From NCBI GenBank assembly GCA_032158125.1, contig JASKOT010000006.1, positions 310,001 through 374,000 on the forward strand: a stretch of 64,000 nt of DNA, given 5' to 3'. The DNA comes from Papiliotrema nemorosa (Eukaryota; Basidiomycota; Tremellomycetes; Tremellales; Rhynchogastremaceae). Under the pieces are notes generated by a model. That model did not search any database, was not told where the DNA came from, and was given only the letters and a program-made list of their open reading frames with translations. How positions within the stretch are numbered: position 1 is the stretch's first letter; each line of letters begins with the position of its first letter. Shown here in pieces: positions 23,314-36,600 of this stretch. Made by a program: the position numbers and the translations under genes.

Positions 23314-24577
23314 GCCACTCTCCCCCGCCATATCACGACACCGTTCCTCACATTCCCCTTGGATCATCTAGATCTCTCTCAAAATGCCCACAGCACCATG
23401 GGCGACAACGCGATTCGATCTGGGCTTGAAAGTATAGAAGCGCAGAGATACGACCTTCTCATCTTCCTTTTTGGCTTGCATTGACGTGTGTAATATGTAT
23501 GCATGGAAATAGATACTCCCATCGGTTCGGACGTGCGGGGACGTACGGCTGTCGTTATCATTCTTGTGCCCCGTTGAAGACTTAGCATAGAACACTGGAA
23601 CACAAGAAACCTCCGGTGGTTGCGCGCCGGGCAGTCGGTCGAAAGCTGAGAGACATCTTCATCCCAGGCCGCGATGACAAGTTCTGACGTCGCATGTCAA
23701 CCTATGACTATAGCTATCACGGTCTCCCCATGTGACAAGACGCCTGCTGTATATACTTCATTCATATGTACATACATATTTCGTCATTATCCTCACAACC
23801 GAGACAAGCTTTTTGCACAAGGACAAGCATTTGGCTCAGCCTACATTGGCTTCAAATCGTCCTAACTCTGTTTCCGTCTCGATGAGAACCCTGCTCCGCA
23901 CATAGTCGTGACTTACATTCTCTCTATAATGTCTCATGAAACCCGGCAAGCAGAAAAATGGATATAAGTGTGGAAGCGGACCGTGGTTCACATTGAGCAC
24001 GGACCAAGGTCGGTTGAAAGGGATAGCGATAACGGTCGAATGGTCAGACGATCTGTCGGGCGATGATGCTTTATACAGTTTCGTCTACAGCACGGTCATC
24101 CCTGATATACCTTGCCATTTTTGACGATATACATACTGTACAGTACTATGACTGCCCTACTACAGTATGTGCTACAGAAACGCCGTTTGGGTAGTGGATC
24201 TAGACAGCATTGCAAAGGATGGCTGAATCAGCCATGACTCTGGGATCCGGAGTTGGACCGATAGCTAATGATCTTACCTTTGCACAATCCCGCTTGACGA
24301 CCCGACGACATCGAAATTACAGCAAATGCAAGTCGGTAATGGGTTCTAGGAAACGTTGAAACGCCAAACTCGCTTTTCAGCTCCTCAAGGCATACCTGTG
24401 ACGGTCGTCCTTTCTTCGAAATGAGAAGAAAGGGTACAGTATGAGGTAGACCGATTCCGCGGCCAGCGCTTATATGTGAGGAAGGGGAAGCGGTGGACAC
24501 GCTGTCGGTTCCCCAGCTTATCCCTCTGATCGAGCCTTTCGCCACTTGGTGCCAACAGCTTCAGGCTACAGTCCATC
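23314..24577. other. 1.26 kb intergenic region
   Basis: Holds the NSR1 3' UTR and the upstream region of the cysteine-rich gene at 24578. No exon, tRNA box or repeat array is apparent. At 24132-24143 lies CATACTGTACAG, a motif also found upstream of the two related genes at 26561 and 49631. An inverted partial copy (TACAGTATG) follows at about 24161-24169. Confidence 0.45.
24132..24143 (+). promoter_or_regulatory. CATACTGTACAG motif upstream of family member A
   Basis: Twelve-base motif with palindromic core CTGTACAG, 446 bases before the ATG of the cysteine-rich gene at 24578. The same 12 bases occur upstream of the two related genes. Regulatory role is inferred. Confidence 0.4.
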
Positions 24578-25939
24578 ATGTCCGAGACATCTCAGAGTCC
24601 CTACGTTGAGCCACGAATCCTCATTCTGGAGGATGTAGATGCGGCAACTGGCATGAACATGGGCTCGAATCAAGCAGAACAATCAGCAGAACGGTCATAC
24701 ACTTCCTCTATTGGATTAAGCCCCGATGACATCAATGCGGTTGCCAAGAGGGCGAAGAACCAGAAGAGTCACAGCAGGAGGTCTTCTGGTTCCAGCTTTT
24801 TGGGTGTACCGGGTGATGAAGTTACTCACGAAGCTCGAGGGTACCGCTTGATAATGAGACAACCTGCCGGATATCGATATTGCTCGGTCAGGGGTTGTAA
24901 CGAGTCTCGAGATGTCAAGGATACCGAGTTTTGGGCCGGAGTTTTCGGTATCTCTACAAGAGAGGGACTTGCTGACTTTCAACTCGACAAAGCTCCCCCA
25001 TTTCCGAAAGACGTTCAAGAATGGTCGTTTTTCCTCGGCAAGGACAAGCGTCCCCTCCCATTCTGTCCGGAACACGCATCGACCCTTCGCAAAGTCATCG
25101 ATCAAGTGGAGCAAAAATATACCGTCCTCGATATCATAGACTTGTTCGCACTCGCTACCGAGAAGAGGGGAGACGAGCCTGTGAAAGTCCTGAACCTGGA
25201 TGAAATCATGCAAGATCCCAAGTTCACGCTGAACCCCTTCAACTATTGCTGGGGTACTGGTCGTACGACGTGCGGGGGCCGATTGCTTCCAGGGACTTCA
25301 GTCTGCAGACCCCATTGGTCCCAGCGAACCTCAGAACCAGGTCGAACTCTCCCTGACTGTCGAGCTGGCACAGCCAACGGCCATTGCGTGACTCTGGTCT
25401 CGATACCAGGCGCCTCACCAGATATCCTGACTTTCAAGCAAGAGCAAACAATCAAACCTATGACCCACATCCGAACTGGTCATTGCGATTCGTGCGAGGC
25501 ATACTTGGTTTCGCACTCGCTTTGCGTGACTTGCGCTAAGAGCACTCGGCCGTATGCTTGGGGATCTACCAATCACTATTGTCTCTCGTGCTACGAGAAA
25601 TCACCTTCGCATAACTATATGAAGGGCAACTCGTGGCTTGACACCTTGACTGCGCACCCGGACACCACCGCCAGGTTTGGAAAGCCAGGAGGCGTCGAGG
25701 GCATTTACACTGGCGCTCCATTTTTCCGGTTTCAAAAGCCTTTAGACCCGACCAATGCAAGTACGCTCCTTGAGCAGCGAAAGGAATCGCAACTCAGGGC
25801 AGTCAGGGGATATACAACCGAAACGGGCAAGAAGGAAGAAGCTTATACAGAGGTGCCAGAAGGTCTAGATGACATCGATGAAGCCTATCCCGCTATCATG
25901 GTCGATTTTATTCCGGCGAGCAAGTATAGCGAGACCTGA
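24578..25939 (+). CDS. Intronless cysteine-rich protein, family member A (453 aa)
   Basis: Single frame from ATG to TGA. I do not recognise the family. The first 80 residues are polar and disordered-looking, with a basic RAKNQKSHSRR patch. Then YCSVRGC (Cys102, Cys107) pairs with FCPEHAS (Cys163, His166), a C-x4-C ... C-x2-H set, followed by a helix with YTVLDIIDLFALA. A second set is NYCWGTGRTTCGG plus VCRPHW (Cys224, 232, 243, His246). The C-terminal part carries CDSC, CVTC and CLSC pairs (Cys303/306, 316/319, 335/338), like a zinc ribbon. The pattern suggests a multi-zinc protein, possibly DNA- or protein-binding; no catalytic motif is seen. The genes at 26561 and 49631 share the same elements. 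Lack of introns is striking in this intron-rich genome. Confidence 0.78.
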   Translation: MSETSQSPYVEPRILILEDVDAATGMNMGSNQAEQSAERSYTSSIGLSPDDINAVAKRAKNQKSHSRRSSGSSFLGVPGDEVTHEARGYRLIMRQPAGYRYCSVRGCNESRDVKDTEFWAGVFGISTREGLADFQLDKAPPFPKDVQEWSFFLGKDKRPLPFCPEHASTLRKVIDQVEQKYTVLDIIDLFALATEKRGDEPVKVLNLDEIMQDPKFTLNPFNYCWGTGRTTCGGRLLPGTSVCRPHWSQRTSEPGRTLPDCRAGTANGHCVTLVSIPGASPDILTFKQEQTIKPMTHIRTGHCDSCEAYLVSHSLCVTCAKSTRPYAWGSTNHYCLSCYEKSPSHNYMKGNSWLDTLTAHPDTTARFGKPGGVEGIYTGAPFFRFQKPLDPTNASTLLEQRKESQLRAVRGYTTETGKKEEAYTEVPEGLDDIDEAYPAIMVDFIPASKYSET

Positions 25940-26560
25940 TAACAAGTGGCATGATCAGGAGATGAAGGAGATCGCGAGGGGGATTAGATTGTTTGGACTT
26001 GCGCGGCAGACTTGTTAGGCTTGGTAGTCATGTAGTGCATGCATGGATGATGCTGAACAGAGTATACGGCGTAAAGCTCGAGGTGCTCAGGGACGATTTT
26101 GAAAGCTGAAAGGACCGACGAGTCATCAAACGTCGTGGCGCCATGCGGGTCGATTGCTGTGGCTGTCACCACGCAAAGGAGACATATGTAGCATCGACAA
26201 GTCCTCATAACACCATGAAAGAGGAAAGGAAATATCACGCTTCATCCTGGGCTTGATGTCGTCTTGCGACAAGTCGCTGCCACATCCTAAAACGGCCATG
26301 CAACGCGATTCCTTTCGTGCGACGACGGCCATGCAGTAGCTGATGGTCTAGAAACGACTGTGTTTCGCTGTGTCTTCCTTGCATTATACTCTCCTGGCTC
26401 ATGTGCTTGGTCCCCGACCGACTTGCTAGTTCTGCTATGTACATATAAGCGTACATACTGTACAGCCCTGGAACCCTTGCATTCACACTTTTATTCTCTA
26501 GCAACTTAACGACAGTATTGTCAGCGCTTATTGCCTCACCGCCTCTACCACCCGTCAGGC
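25940..26560. other. Intergenic between two cysteine-rich genes
   Basis: 621 bases. Minus-strand open frames here are short and without motif. CATACTGTACAG occurs at 26454-26465, 107 bases before the next ATG, in an AT-rich setting (TATGTACATATAAGCG just before it could serve as a TATA-like element). Confidence 0.45.
26454..26465 (+). promoter_or_regulatory. CATACTGTACAG motif upstream of family member B
   Basis: Identical 12-mer to the ones upstream of the related genes at 24578 and 49631, here 96-107 bases before the ATG. Role inferred from recurrence. Confidence 0.4.
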
Positions 26561-27259
26561 ATGTCTCAGAAACCGCAAGACAGGCATATGCCATCTGACG
26601 ATCCACTCATTCCGTCGGACTTCACTCATCTCGGCGGCCAAACCGGTACGATTCCCGTCTTTACAATCGACGGCGAAGAGATCAAGGTGACTACTCCCAC
26701 AGAAGAGCCCACTGGCCATGATATTCCCACTTGGCTTAACAGTTTGGCCACAAAACGAAAAGCAGAGGACGGAGACTCGCTCGAATCTCGTGCGATGCGG
26801 CGACTCAAAGTGCAAACTGGACATCCAACCATAAGCCCTTATGGATCCGCTCCTGGCTCACGATACGATCCCTCCGTGGCTGGCGTACGCGGCAATTCAG
26901 ACTGTTCGCGGGCTCATTCCGCCAACTCCGCCGAAGAGACTTTTGACTCCTCTCGATTCTGTTTCTGGAAAGGGTGTGAAACCAATCGGACATCCTTTTC
27001 GGAGGGATCCGCCGAAACGCTCGGGTTTGCCCCTCTTCAGCTGGGCGACCAGGAAGTGACTTTGTGTTCGAAGCATGTGTCTGATGCAGAGGCGGCAACT
27101 AACAGTGCGTCAGGTAAGGGGAAGAGACCGCCAGTCAGTCTTTCCATCCTGTCTCTCGGAAAGGCGATCCGAGTCTGGGCTCAACTTACCAACAATGCTC
27201 CGGGCGCAGATGATGTGGACGACGCCGACGACGGCCACGTGGATTCCGTGCAGATCTGA
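26561..27259 (+). CDS. Intronless cysteine-rich protein, family member B (232 aa)
   Basis: Uninterrupted frame from ATG 26561 to TGA 27259. The N-terminal 110 residues are polar, with PSDDPLIPSDF and a nuclear-signal-like TKRKAEDGDSLESRAMRRLK. The only cysteine cluster is FCFWKGC (Cys134, Cys139) with TLCSKHV (Cys169, His172): the same C-x4-C ... C-x2-H arrangement as in the gene 600 bases upstream, and followed, as there, by a hydrophobic helix (PVSLSILSLGKAIRVW). The C-terminus is short and acidic (GADDVDDADDGHVDSVQI). It lacks the zinc-ribbon-like C-terminal cysteines of its relatives, so it may be a minimal form of the family. Function unknown. Confidence 0.75.
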   Translation: MSQKPQDRHMPSDDPLIPSDFTHLGGQTGTIPVFTIDGEEIKVTTPTEEPTGHDIPTWLNSLATKRKAEDGDSLESRAMRRLKVQTGHPTISPYGSAPGSRYDPSVAGVRGNSDCSRAHSANSAEETFDSSRFCFWKGCETNRTSFSEGSAETLGFAPLQLGDQEVTLCSKHVSDAEAATNSASGKGKRPPVSLSILSLGKAIRVWAQLTNNAPGADDVDDADDGHVDSVQI

Positions 27260-27653
27260 TGCAGAACTCTTGACCGGACTCGGGGGCTATGATGTTGCGG
27301 TCGATCGCTGTGTGGTTATTGGATCGTCACTAGATAATGATGCAGGCTGATGATGAGGCAGGCCGCTTCGCAGTGTTCCTACATAGCATGTGAGGATCGA
27401 TACGAGGAACCGATGGGCTTTCCCGCGGGCATTAGTAGTCCGCTGCATCAGCGCGAATCGTCAGCATCTGAATGTGCACTACTGCATGCTTGACGCGTAT
27501 CCTGGGTATTACGAGAATGCGTGGTATTAATGAGGATACTGTACACACAAGTACACGATGCGATCAACTACATTGGGCGTTCCGGTAATTGTTTTTCGTA
27601 CAACTTTAATAGGCTGAACGTCAGCACCCTAGGGCTTCACATCGAGAGCAGGC
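27260..27653. other. Convergent 3' region
   Basis: 394 bases between family member B and the stop of CSF1. AT-richer, many stops; no feature supported. A variant of the upstream motif (GATACTGTACAC) is at about 27535-27546. Confidence 0.4.
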
Positions 27654-30600
27654 TTACAGATCCATTCCCTCTTCCAAAGGCAAGGTGACGAATCTGTGAC
27701 TGAGTATCGGTAATTCCTTGGTCGCCGACTTGATCCGGGGTATGAAAGTGGCAGCCTCTCTCGTGCTTTCTCCCAACTGTTTGAGCTTCGGGATCGGGGG
27801 ATCGTCCGCCCATGTTGGATCGCGAGGTCTATACTCCAGAGTCGAGCCGACAACCAAAGGCTCATGTTCAGCCAAGCTGGCCCTACGGTTCTTGTCCATA
27901 TTCGGAGAAGCGCTGGGGTCAGTTCGACGGAGTCGGGCGAGTTCCTGTTCGTCTAGACCTTTAATTAGTTTCCTAAAGGCAGAGATGGCTTGTTCGAAGA
28001 AATTCGGCAGGATACCAATATCACCGTCCGTTTCTCCCCATACAAGGTCGAAATCAAAATCGAGCACCGGAGGTGTCGAAAGTTCCCTGGAAGCCATATT
28101 CATGGTCATGGACGGCAGCGAGGCGACCGATTTGTGTCCCTGTCGCCAAGCCAGCTCGATAAGCTCTTTGGCGCCCATCTCTCGCTGTTCCCTTGCAGCC
28201 GCCTTGGCTCCGTCGCTGGTATCCCATTGTACCAATGAGATGAGAAGGCCGAGGTCACGCATGGGTATGCCTTCAGTGGACGACTGCCGCTTGAGGTCCG
28301 CTTCGACCTTGCCCACAACAAATCGGTAGAAATCGGCCACATGACCGCCAGCTTCGTAGTCCTCGTTGAAGACACCAATATCAATACCTGACAGGTCGAA
28401 ACGCATAGTCTGAGCAGTCCGAACATGTCCGATGCCTGCAGCAGCGCTCGCTCTGCGAGCAGTGTGTAGTATCACAGCTGCCATGGGTGAGGGATCTTCC
28501 TTCTTGCGCCGTTGACTCGCCTTGAAGATCTCGGATCGCTGAATCGCAATTCGTTGTTGCGAGTCGACCATATCCAGCATAGAGTATAAGTTGCCCAACA
28601 GGCGAGGTATAGCGAGGAGACGGAGAACGCCAGCAAAGTGGCCAGCTTTAACGGCAAATGCAAGCGAGACTTGAGAATCGGGTTCTCCAGTGTAACCGGT
28701 CCAATCATCAGCGAGCGTGACCACAGCGGGCTCCAAGCTATGCTGTCAGTGGCTGTGTTGACGTTGTAGGATTGGCTCACTGGAAGCGGAGGATGTTGAC
28801 TTCACCCAAGAAGAGGTTGCCCCTCAAGTCGCCAGCATCGATGGACATTGCCAAGACGGTAGAGGTCTCCTCGGTGGCTCTCGACGACAATCGTAACGTG
28901 TTAAAGGTCAATCGATCACTGCACAAGTTACCAGATATATCTCCCTTGGCTGTGACCTCCGTTTTCCCGATCTGCAGATCCACTTCGGTCTTCTCGCCAT
29001 TCGAGATCGTCCGAAGGATAATGGGCGAGATCCTCACGTGAGTACGCGATATAGAGATGTTGGCATCGAAATCGATCGCCCTAAATCGAACAATGGCTGC
29101 GACAACCAGCTTCTTCTTTTCCCTTAGCGGCTCATCCTCCACCGCTGAGTCTGACTCTGGTTCGAGTACGGCAATAGGTCCGCCTCGCTCATTGGAAGAT
29201 AGACCTCCGAGCTGAGCACGATCCTTCGGGATCTGAGTGGGAGACAGCGGGACTGACTGAACATGCGAGGCAATATCATTACTGCTGACCAGCTTATCGG
29301 AAGAAGCCGCCTCCGGAATAGCCGTGTGTAGAGGTACATTGAGAGGAGGTGCGTTCTCGATCCAGACCGATGTGAAGATGAGCCACGCACTAAAGGCGTC
29401 TAGTCTGAATTGTCCGGCTAGTTGCGAGTCAAAAACGACCGACAAACCCTTCTCGCCCCCATCGTGATCTGAACAGTATGCAACTGTGAATGCCAGATCC
29501 TTTGCGCTGGCCTCAACACAGCTGCGACCCAATTCGGCGAACTCGTGACTCATTGATGCCGTCACACCCGATACAGACCCTGCCACAGTCGAAGCGTCGT
29601 GTCCCCCCAGCGATGTGGACGCCATGAACCCTCCGCTTTCCCACTTGAGGTCGACGTAAGCATTGGAATCAGGAGCACAAGAAAGTCGCAATTCGGACCG
29701 GTCAATCCGCAACGTCACCCGCAGTTTGATCTTGGCTCCAGGAGTCGACGCGATGGCTTGCAAAGTGGATTCGCTGACTGATGCAGCGACCAATTGAGCC
29801 TTCCTTTCGGCTGCAACAAGCGATCTTGAGCGTGGCCGCGACCGATGTCGTTTCTCAATGCGGTTGAAAAGCTCACAGAAAAATGGAAGGATTGTAGGTC
29901 TGAGCGTGTTTTTGCTCTCGTGGACGGCCTGTGAATCAGTATAATCGCGTTTCATCGCGGCTCAGGATGACATACCGCATTGAAGATCAAAGAACCACTT
30001 CTCTCGTCCTCCTCGAGGGCCAAATCCGTCTGAGGACCTTCGTAATCCATCCATACCGAGATTGTCGGCAGCACAAAGGTGTCGTGATAAGTGCGACCAC
30101 GCGGGGTGGTCCCGCACGGATTGCCCGAGCTGTCGGGTGATCGATGCATCTCCACGATTCCGCTGTTGAAAGTGTACGACATGCGCACGATGATCCGCTG
30201 TCGAGTCCGTGTTGGACTAGGCGTCGGTGTGTCCTCATACTTTGCAGCCACGGATTCGGGTGCCTCCCTTTTGGCCATCTCCGCCCTGTATTGTTGCTCC
30301 AGCTCTGCCAGGCGGTCTTTGCCGCTTTCGTAGAGGTCGATCAGCTTGAACGCCCCTTCAACAATATCTGGTGCAAGGGAGAGCTTAAAGTCACTGGCGG
30401 AACAATGCGCAGACAGCACCCAGGCGTCCACTGCTGAAGCCATTTGCGCTTCACTATCAAGTGAAGGGAGAAGCATCCGATTTGTCGATGGGTGATAGTC
30501 ACCTCTGAAATGCTCCGGAGCACCTTGATCGAATCTATACGTTAGATCTAGCGGATTTTGTCGAGCAAAATAGAGACAACCCACTTCTCAAGCACCTGTA

Positions 30601-33600
30601 GAGCCATTTGTTGCATTTTGAACCTTGCCGTTTCGTTCTTTCTGTTCTGGAAGCTGAGTACCCGCACCGAGAATAGCAATGCAGGGACCAATATGTTGTC
30701 TCGATGGCGTAAATCAATCGCCGCAGCCTCGTCTAAAGGAATGGCTATACCAAATCCAACCAAGTTGATGGTGAAGAAACGGTTGGCAAACCAAGATTCT
30801 TCGGGTTGAATCGGTTTATCTCCAGCTTCGAGCTTTTTGAAAATCTTGCTCGTCGTCGACTTCACTTCTGCCACTTCTGAGGCTCGGTTGTCGCGGAGTA
30901 TGTGAATGTCAGATTGCCAGCTTCGGATCAATTCCGAGAGCTCGCTCAGAGCCGCGACGTGCATCACAGTGTGGACTCGGTTGAGCGAAACGTTGAGCTG
31001 TGATGCCAAACCCTGTTGGCCCGGGATTTCCTGAACATCCACGTCGAGCATCATATATGCGGTCCTGTGCTTTCGGATTGGCTCGGCCTCGTCTGAGATC
31101 TCCGTTCCCAGGTGACCAAGGGACAGACCGAAATGATCGACCTTCGCTCGCCAAAGGAGCTCTGCGTGTTCGGTGGACGTGTTTGTGACCTGTCCTCGCA
31201 AAGCCAACGCCTCAAGCAGCAGAGTCGTGGAGACATCGTCTGCCTTGAGACCGAAACGTACGCCGGCGACGCTGACCTGCAAGTCCATCAAAAGTTTATA
31301 ACCAGTGGGAATCGGCTCCGTATCTTCCGAGACCGTAGTGGGCGGACGTTGAGCGTATTTCGCCTGATGGCTCCGAAGTTCTTGTCGCACCGTTTCCCGA
31401 TACTCCTGCACAATGTGCATGATGTCTGAGCCGAGACGTTGATGCAGGGAGAGCAGACGGTCGAGAACCGCTGGCTTCAGCACTCCGACAAAGAACCCCA
31501 AGGTGACCGTTGCCGAGATATGTGGTCGACCATTGGTAGTTTTGTGAAAGCCGATTGCGGTGAAGGACGGGAGCTTGATCGATGAAGCTCCTCGGTCTTT
31601 AGATCTCTTCATAGTGGTGTATGCCCCTACCGTTTGGGGAGCGAATCGCAGACCGAATCGAATGTCGGATTCGCAGCCATGACGAGAGATGAAAACCTTG
31701 CCGATATCCCAGCGCAACCATACCGCTTTAGCAGCACGAATCTGCAAATGTAATCGTCCGACAGAGAGGTCAAGCTGGACCTGCGGAGGAAGAGATGTAT
31801 TGGCGACGATTCTCTGCCTCTTACCAGATACTAGCTCGCGAATATCATGGATCACAGGGCGGTATTGGCTACATGTCAGCAGACGGCACCTGCTTTTCCC
31901 GGAGACTCACTTTAGATGCTCTTTTTGCCAGTCTCTTGCGAAAGCAAGGAAAGCTCTTAGCTGTGGTCGCGAATCAAACTCCACATTCTTGACGCCAAAG
32001 ATGATTCTCGTTACCGTAGGCTTGTCTTTGATACCCAAAGAACGGTTGTCGACGTTTATGCGGACACCGCTGATGTCTAAAAAAGTGACAATCCGATCGG
32101 GCGAGTTGGCAACCAAGTCATGATCGTCTTTTGGTTGGAGCAAGGCAAGGTTCATCGCCTCACAGCATGCGAAGACAGAATCATGACTGATTTTGCGTCG
32201 ATCATCTCCATTCTGCCGATTGCTGGACCGCCGAGCCATTGCATGTTCCAAATGCTTGACGGCCAGCCGAAGACGCAGACCACCGGCCAGTACGGAGATG
32301 TCGGCGGACTGTAAATGCACGTCGACGCTGATCATCGCTTCCGGTTCGGCCGAGTCTTCGACATCTAGGATTGGAGTATTCTCCTTGGCTCTCGGAGCAA
32401 GCTTGAGCAGCGTCTCAATGCCGGGAAGTAGACTGTCGTGCAACTCGGATTGTATACCTTTCATACCCACAACCAATCGAGTCTGCTCGATGTCTTTATC
32501 GTCCCGTTTGAAAGCAGTGCGTTCGAATCCCGTCGTGGCGCCGGTGAAAGACAGCTTGCTTGAGGCGACAGCAGCGGATTCCAATAGACGACCATGGTGA
32601 CCGAGAGTGACTTGACCCAGACTAGCGAAGAAACCTGTAGTCTTGACAGCGTCCGATGAAGCAGGTTCTGACGGTGCAGTGATTGTCGAGCCCAAAGACC
32701 TTTTGATGAATGGTTGGAAGAGCACCAATGATTCATCGCCGCAGAAGGCATCCTCTAAGCGTATCATCTCACTTATGATCCGCGAGGTCATCTCGTCCAT
32801 GGACAGCTCGGGGATAGCCGATTCGGACAACTTGCATTGTCGCAGCCAATATCGCAGCCTTGAAAGCATGAGCCATCCAGGATTGCGCCGTATGTTCCGT
32901 TGATCCTGCGCGTGTAGTTCATACCCGCTGTCGAAGAGGAAGGCAGGTGCAGTGAGAGTCACGTCGTCCTTCCCGGCAGCTTCGATGATCTTGTACAGTA
33001 GAGTTGCACTCGGGCTGATTGTTGACGCCGGCTTCGAAATGCTTGCCATCGTACTTCTCCAGATTTTACCGACTTCAATCACCGCAGAGGCCGTCGCATT
33101 GACGACCTGGACATCGATGCTCGATGCGCGAGCACGATAGTGTTGCTCTGTTGACTGATGCAGCCCGAAGCCAAAGTCCCCGAGGCTAATCTTCATCACA
33201 GGACGCGTTGGGCGGCGAAGCGCCTCCCCGCTATCGGGAATCTCGAGTGAAACTTGCCCGTCCTTCAGATGGCTTGTACGGACCACCACCTCTGTGGATC
33301 TAGCGGCCATTGTGACGTCGAGAGACTTGGGGCGTTCGGGTCGTTCAGGCGAGACTAGGATGCTGGCTGTGATATCGCCAAGTATCGCCTCTATCGGATC
33401 GCTCTCATCGTCAGATACTGGCGTATCAATAATGACTCGAAGCCGATGTACCGATACATCGATCAGGGTGGGATCTTTCGCAGCGATGTCCGCCAGAACG
33501 TCCTCGGAATGATTGATCATCATTTGTTCAAGCTGCACCTCAGGTGTGGGCGTGACAGCCTGAAGGGCATCCAGGATCTGAGAAACGCTAGAGACGGTCT

Positions 33601-36600
33601 TGGTGCTGAGTCGTACGTCGATCGATCTTGGGACCACTCGGATGATTGACCCGTTCTGGATCTTGTTTTGGAAGAGCTCTTGTAGAGGTTTCGAATCGGG
33701 CTCATCTCGCCATTCGTCGAACCTTGGAAGTGCTCGATCACGAGTGCTCCGAAAGCCTCGCAGACGTTCAGCCAAAGCAACTGCCACATCTTTGCCGGTA
33801 TTCAGCTTCTTTGATGTGGCAATACTGCTTGTCGATGTCGACCCTTCAGAGGTAGAATCCGATTCCTCTCCTGCAGAGTACGCGGGGATCTCCTGCGGAG
33901 TGGCGACCGACCGGGAGCGTTGACGTGAATGCGTAAACCTCCCATTGGTGTAAGTCTCGTCCACTTCAGACTCGTCGGAGGATTGCGGCCTGGGAGATTC
34001 GACACCGCTGACAAAGGTGTCAATTTCCGTAGACCTTGACGATGCCTGATCGTCCTCCAAAGGTCGATCAGCGGGTCGAGGCTGCGGAACGAAAGCCGTA
34101 TGCACATAGTGACCCGTCCCCAGCTCGTAATTTTCGCTGTACATGTACGAAAGACGTCGAGTCGGCTTGTCCTCTTTCGTGAGAAATTGCTGTTGCTGAC
34201 TGGCTTTCTCCTGCCAACCAGTCGGCGCACTGTAGACGTCCATTGCAAGACTAGTCCTGATCGATCCGACAGGCGTCCACTTGCGCTGGAAGGTGTCGCG
34301 CTCGAGCACAACCACGGCGATAGAGGGTAGAATCAATCCCACGGCGGATTTGAACGATCGACTCGACAAAGAACTCGTATCCAGACTCACGCCGTCGGTA
34401 AGATCCAATGATAAAGCCGAGCCGTTCTCCGTAAAGATCGTTGCGGAGACCTGATTGATGCCAAGCTTGAAAAAGGTCGCATCAGGCGGAGTTTTGGGCA
34501 TATAGAAGCTGGCGGGTGCGTTTTCGACATCCGTAAAATTGTATGCTACGGCCGATACTGCGGCTTTGATAGTTGATAGGAATTGCGGTGATAGGAAGGC
34601 TGTGATACGAGGCGATACAAACTCCCATAAGCAGAGATAGGTCGTTGCTCGCGGTTGTGGCCCGAATAGTCTGTTTGCTCGTAGCTCAATGCCTTCGACG
34701 AAGATTGATTCCTTCGACTGGATTGGCGGAGCTTGCCCGCAATCGTACGATTTCGCAAAGTCCTCCACGGCGACGATATATGTAGGCATAGCGTCCAGAG
34801 ATAGTTCCATGAAGTGCTCGACAGATTTAAGGGACATCTGCAATTGAGGCACAGGCATCGCCAGCCCTCGGTCACAGCTGTAGATCTCGTCCGACATGAG
34901 TATGAGCGACTCCTCTACGTTCATTGTCACATTGACTGCAAAAGCGTCTGAGCGCCCCGGTCGATATTTGGCCTCGACTGGATCACCAACCGAATTGGGA
35001 TCGTGATCAAACCGTTCCACAAACTCCTGAGATGTGGCGAATTGGGTAAAAGCGCCGAAATAATTGTCTTTGGTGCAGAACATACGGCGTAGCACCCAGC
35101 CAAGAGCCTTGAAAACGACATGCCGGCCTTCGAGGTGGAGCATGAGCGTCTCCTGGTGATCTGGATGAGGGTGAGAATAGAAAGTGTAAGTTCCACGTGC
35201 CGAGACCTCCCCGATCTTTCCCACCTCCACCGAAGCGGATTCAGAGAATGAACGATGAGTGTCCCACGACGGCAATGACATCTCGACGACAGCATCGTGA
35301 GCGCTGACTGAGAAGGGGATGGTCGACAAATCTGCACGATATTGCGTCGAGTCGACAGCGACAAATGCTTCCATTTTAGGTCCCTTGACGTCCATGAAAG
35401 CGTTGTGCTCCCTGGATAGCGGAAAGTCGATGATGTTGAAGTCGTTCAGGCACAGGTGGAAAGCATAATTGAGCAAGGCAATTCGGAAGTTGTAGTGATT
35501 TGGCACGAAATGGTGGAAATCGCCCACTTGGCCAGAGCTCCAGTCTTTGGCGAGATCAGAAATGACCTGGACATGGTCACGGAGGAGGTAGACCTCGGGT
35601 GTGTCTAGGGTGAGATCGAGGCCCCAATCTCGTCTCGCATTCCAACTGAGCGGCGTCGGCATCGTCATATACAGTTTGCAGGACTTCGCCTCCACGAAGG
35701 TCAGATAGTTGACCGATGAAGAGATCGCAAGAGATTCTAGGTGAAGAGTGAGAACGGCATCATAGCCTCTCGAAGTCGCAAGCTGGGACTGCGTATACAC
35801 AATGGAAGAATTCGGTCCGACGACAACATCGAGCCAACCGTATCGACGGACTTCTTCTTTGCCTTTATGTTCGTACTCCCAATCCTGATGGTCAGGCCTT
35901 GTTCCGCATCATCGCTCACCTTGGAGGGTTCTCGAGTCGGAATTCGTAAAGTGGTTCGATCTTCGAATTGCACGTTCACCACAAGATTGGAATGGACTCT
36001 CGTGTCCCCTGGTCGCAATCGCGGCTTGGGCTCAGAGTCAAAGAAGATCGATGGAGCAAAAGTCTTCTGGAGAGCATCTCGCTGACGATCCGACCATGGA
36101 CCGTAATTGACGGTCCCTGCTCGTATGGTAATATCGATGCCATACTCGGGCGGGAGATCGATATTGCCATACTCATCCTTCTCATCGACGTATTGAGCTT
36201 CCGCAGGCTCAGGCACGGGGCCTAATGTGAGCCTCATAACGTCACTGCAGCACTGACTTACCTGGAGTATCGGCGTAATATATGAATAGAAGTGATTCAG
36301 CCTGTACAAGAGTGGTGACTTTGGCATACTCTCTATCCTCTCTCTTTGGAAGTCTTGGCGTATTCTCACCGTGTATGCGATACCGAGCCAAACCTCGCCA
36401 TGGCCGATCCGTGGGTAGACCAGCAACGGGTGGAGTCGAGAATTTGGGATTTCTGATAAAGGCGAATCGACTCGACAACGCATGGAAGCCTAGGAAAGAT
36501 GACAGTTTCGATGGCGGCTGCTTGGTAATGTCAGGTCTGCCGGTCAGTCCCGTCAAGCCATCGAGATGCTCACTCTTGCTTGTACAGTTCATCGTATACC

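Noticed and set aside
27718..28329. 203-codon plus-strand frame inside CSF1
   Set aside because: Antisense shadow of a strongly supported coding exon on the minus strand; Ser/Arg-rich translation typical of such shadows.
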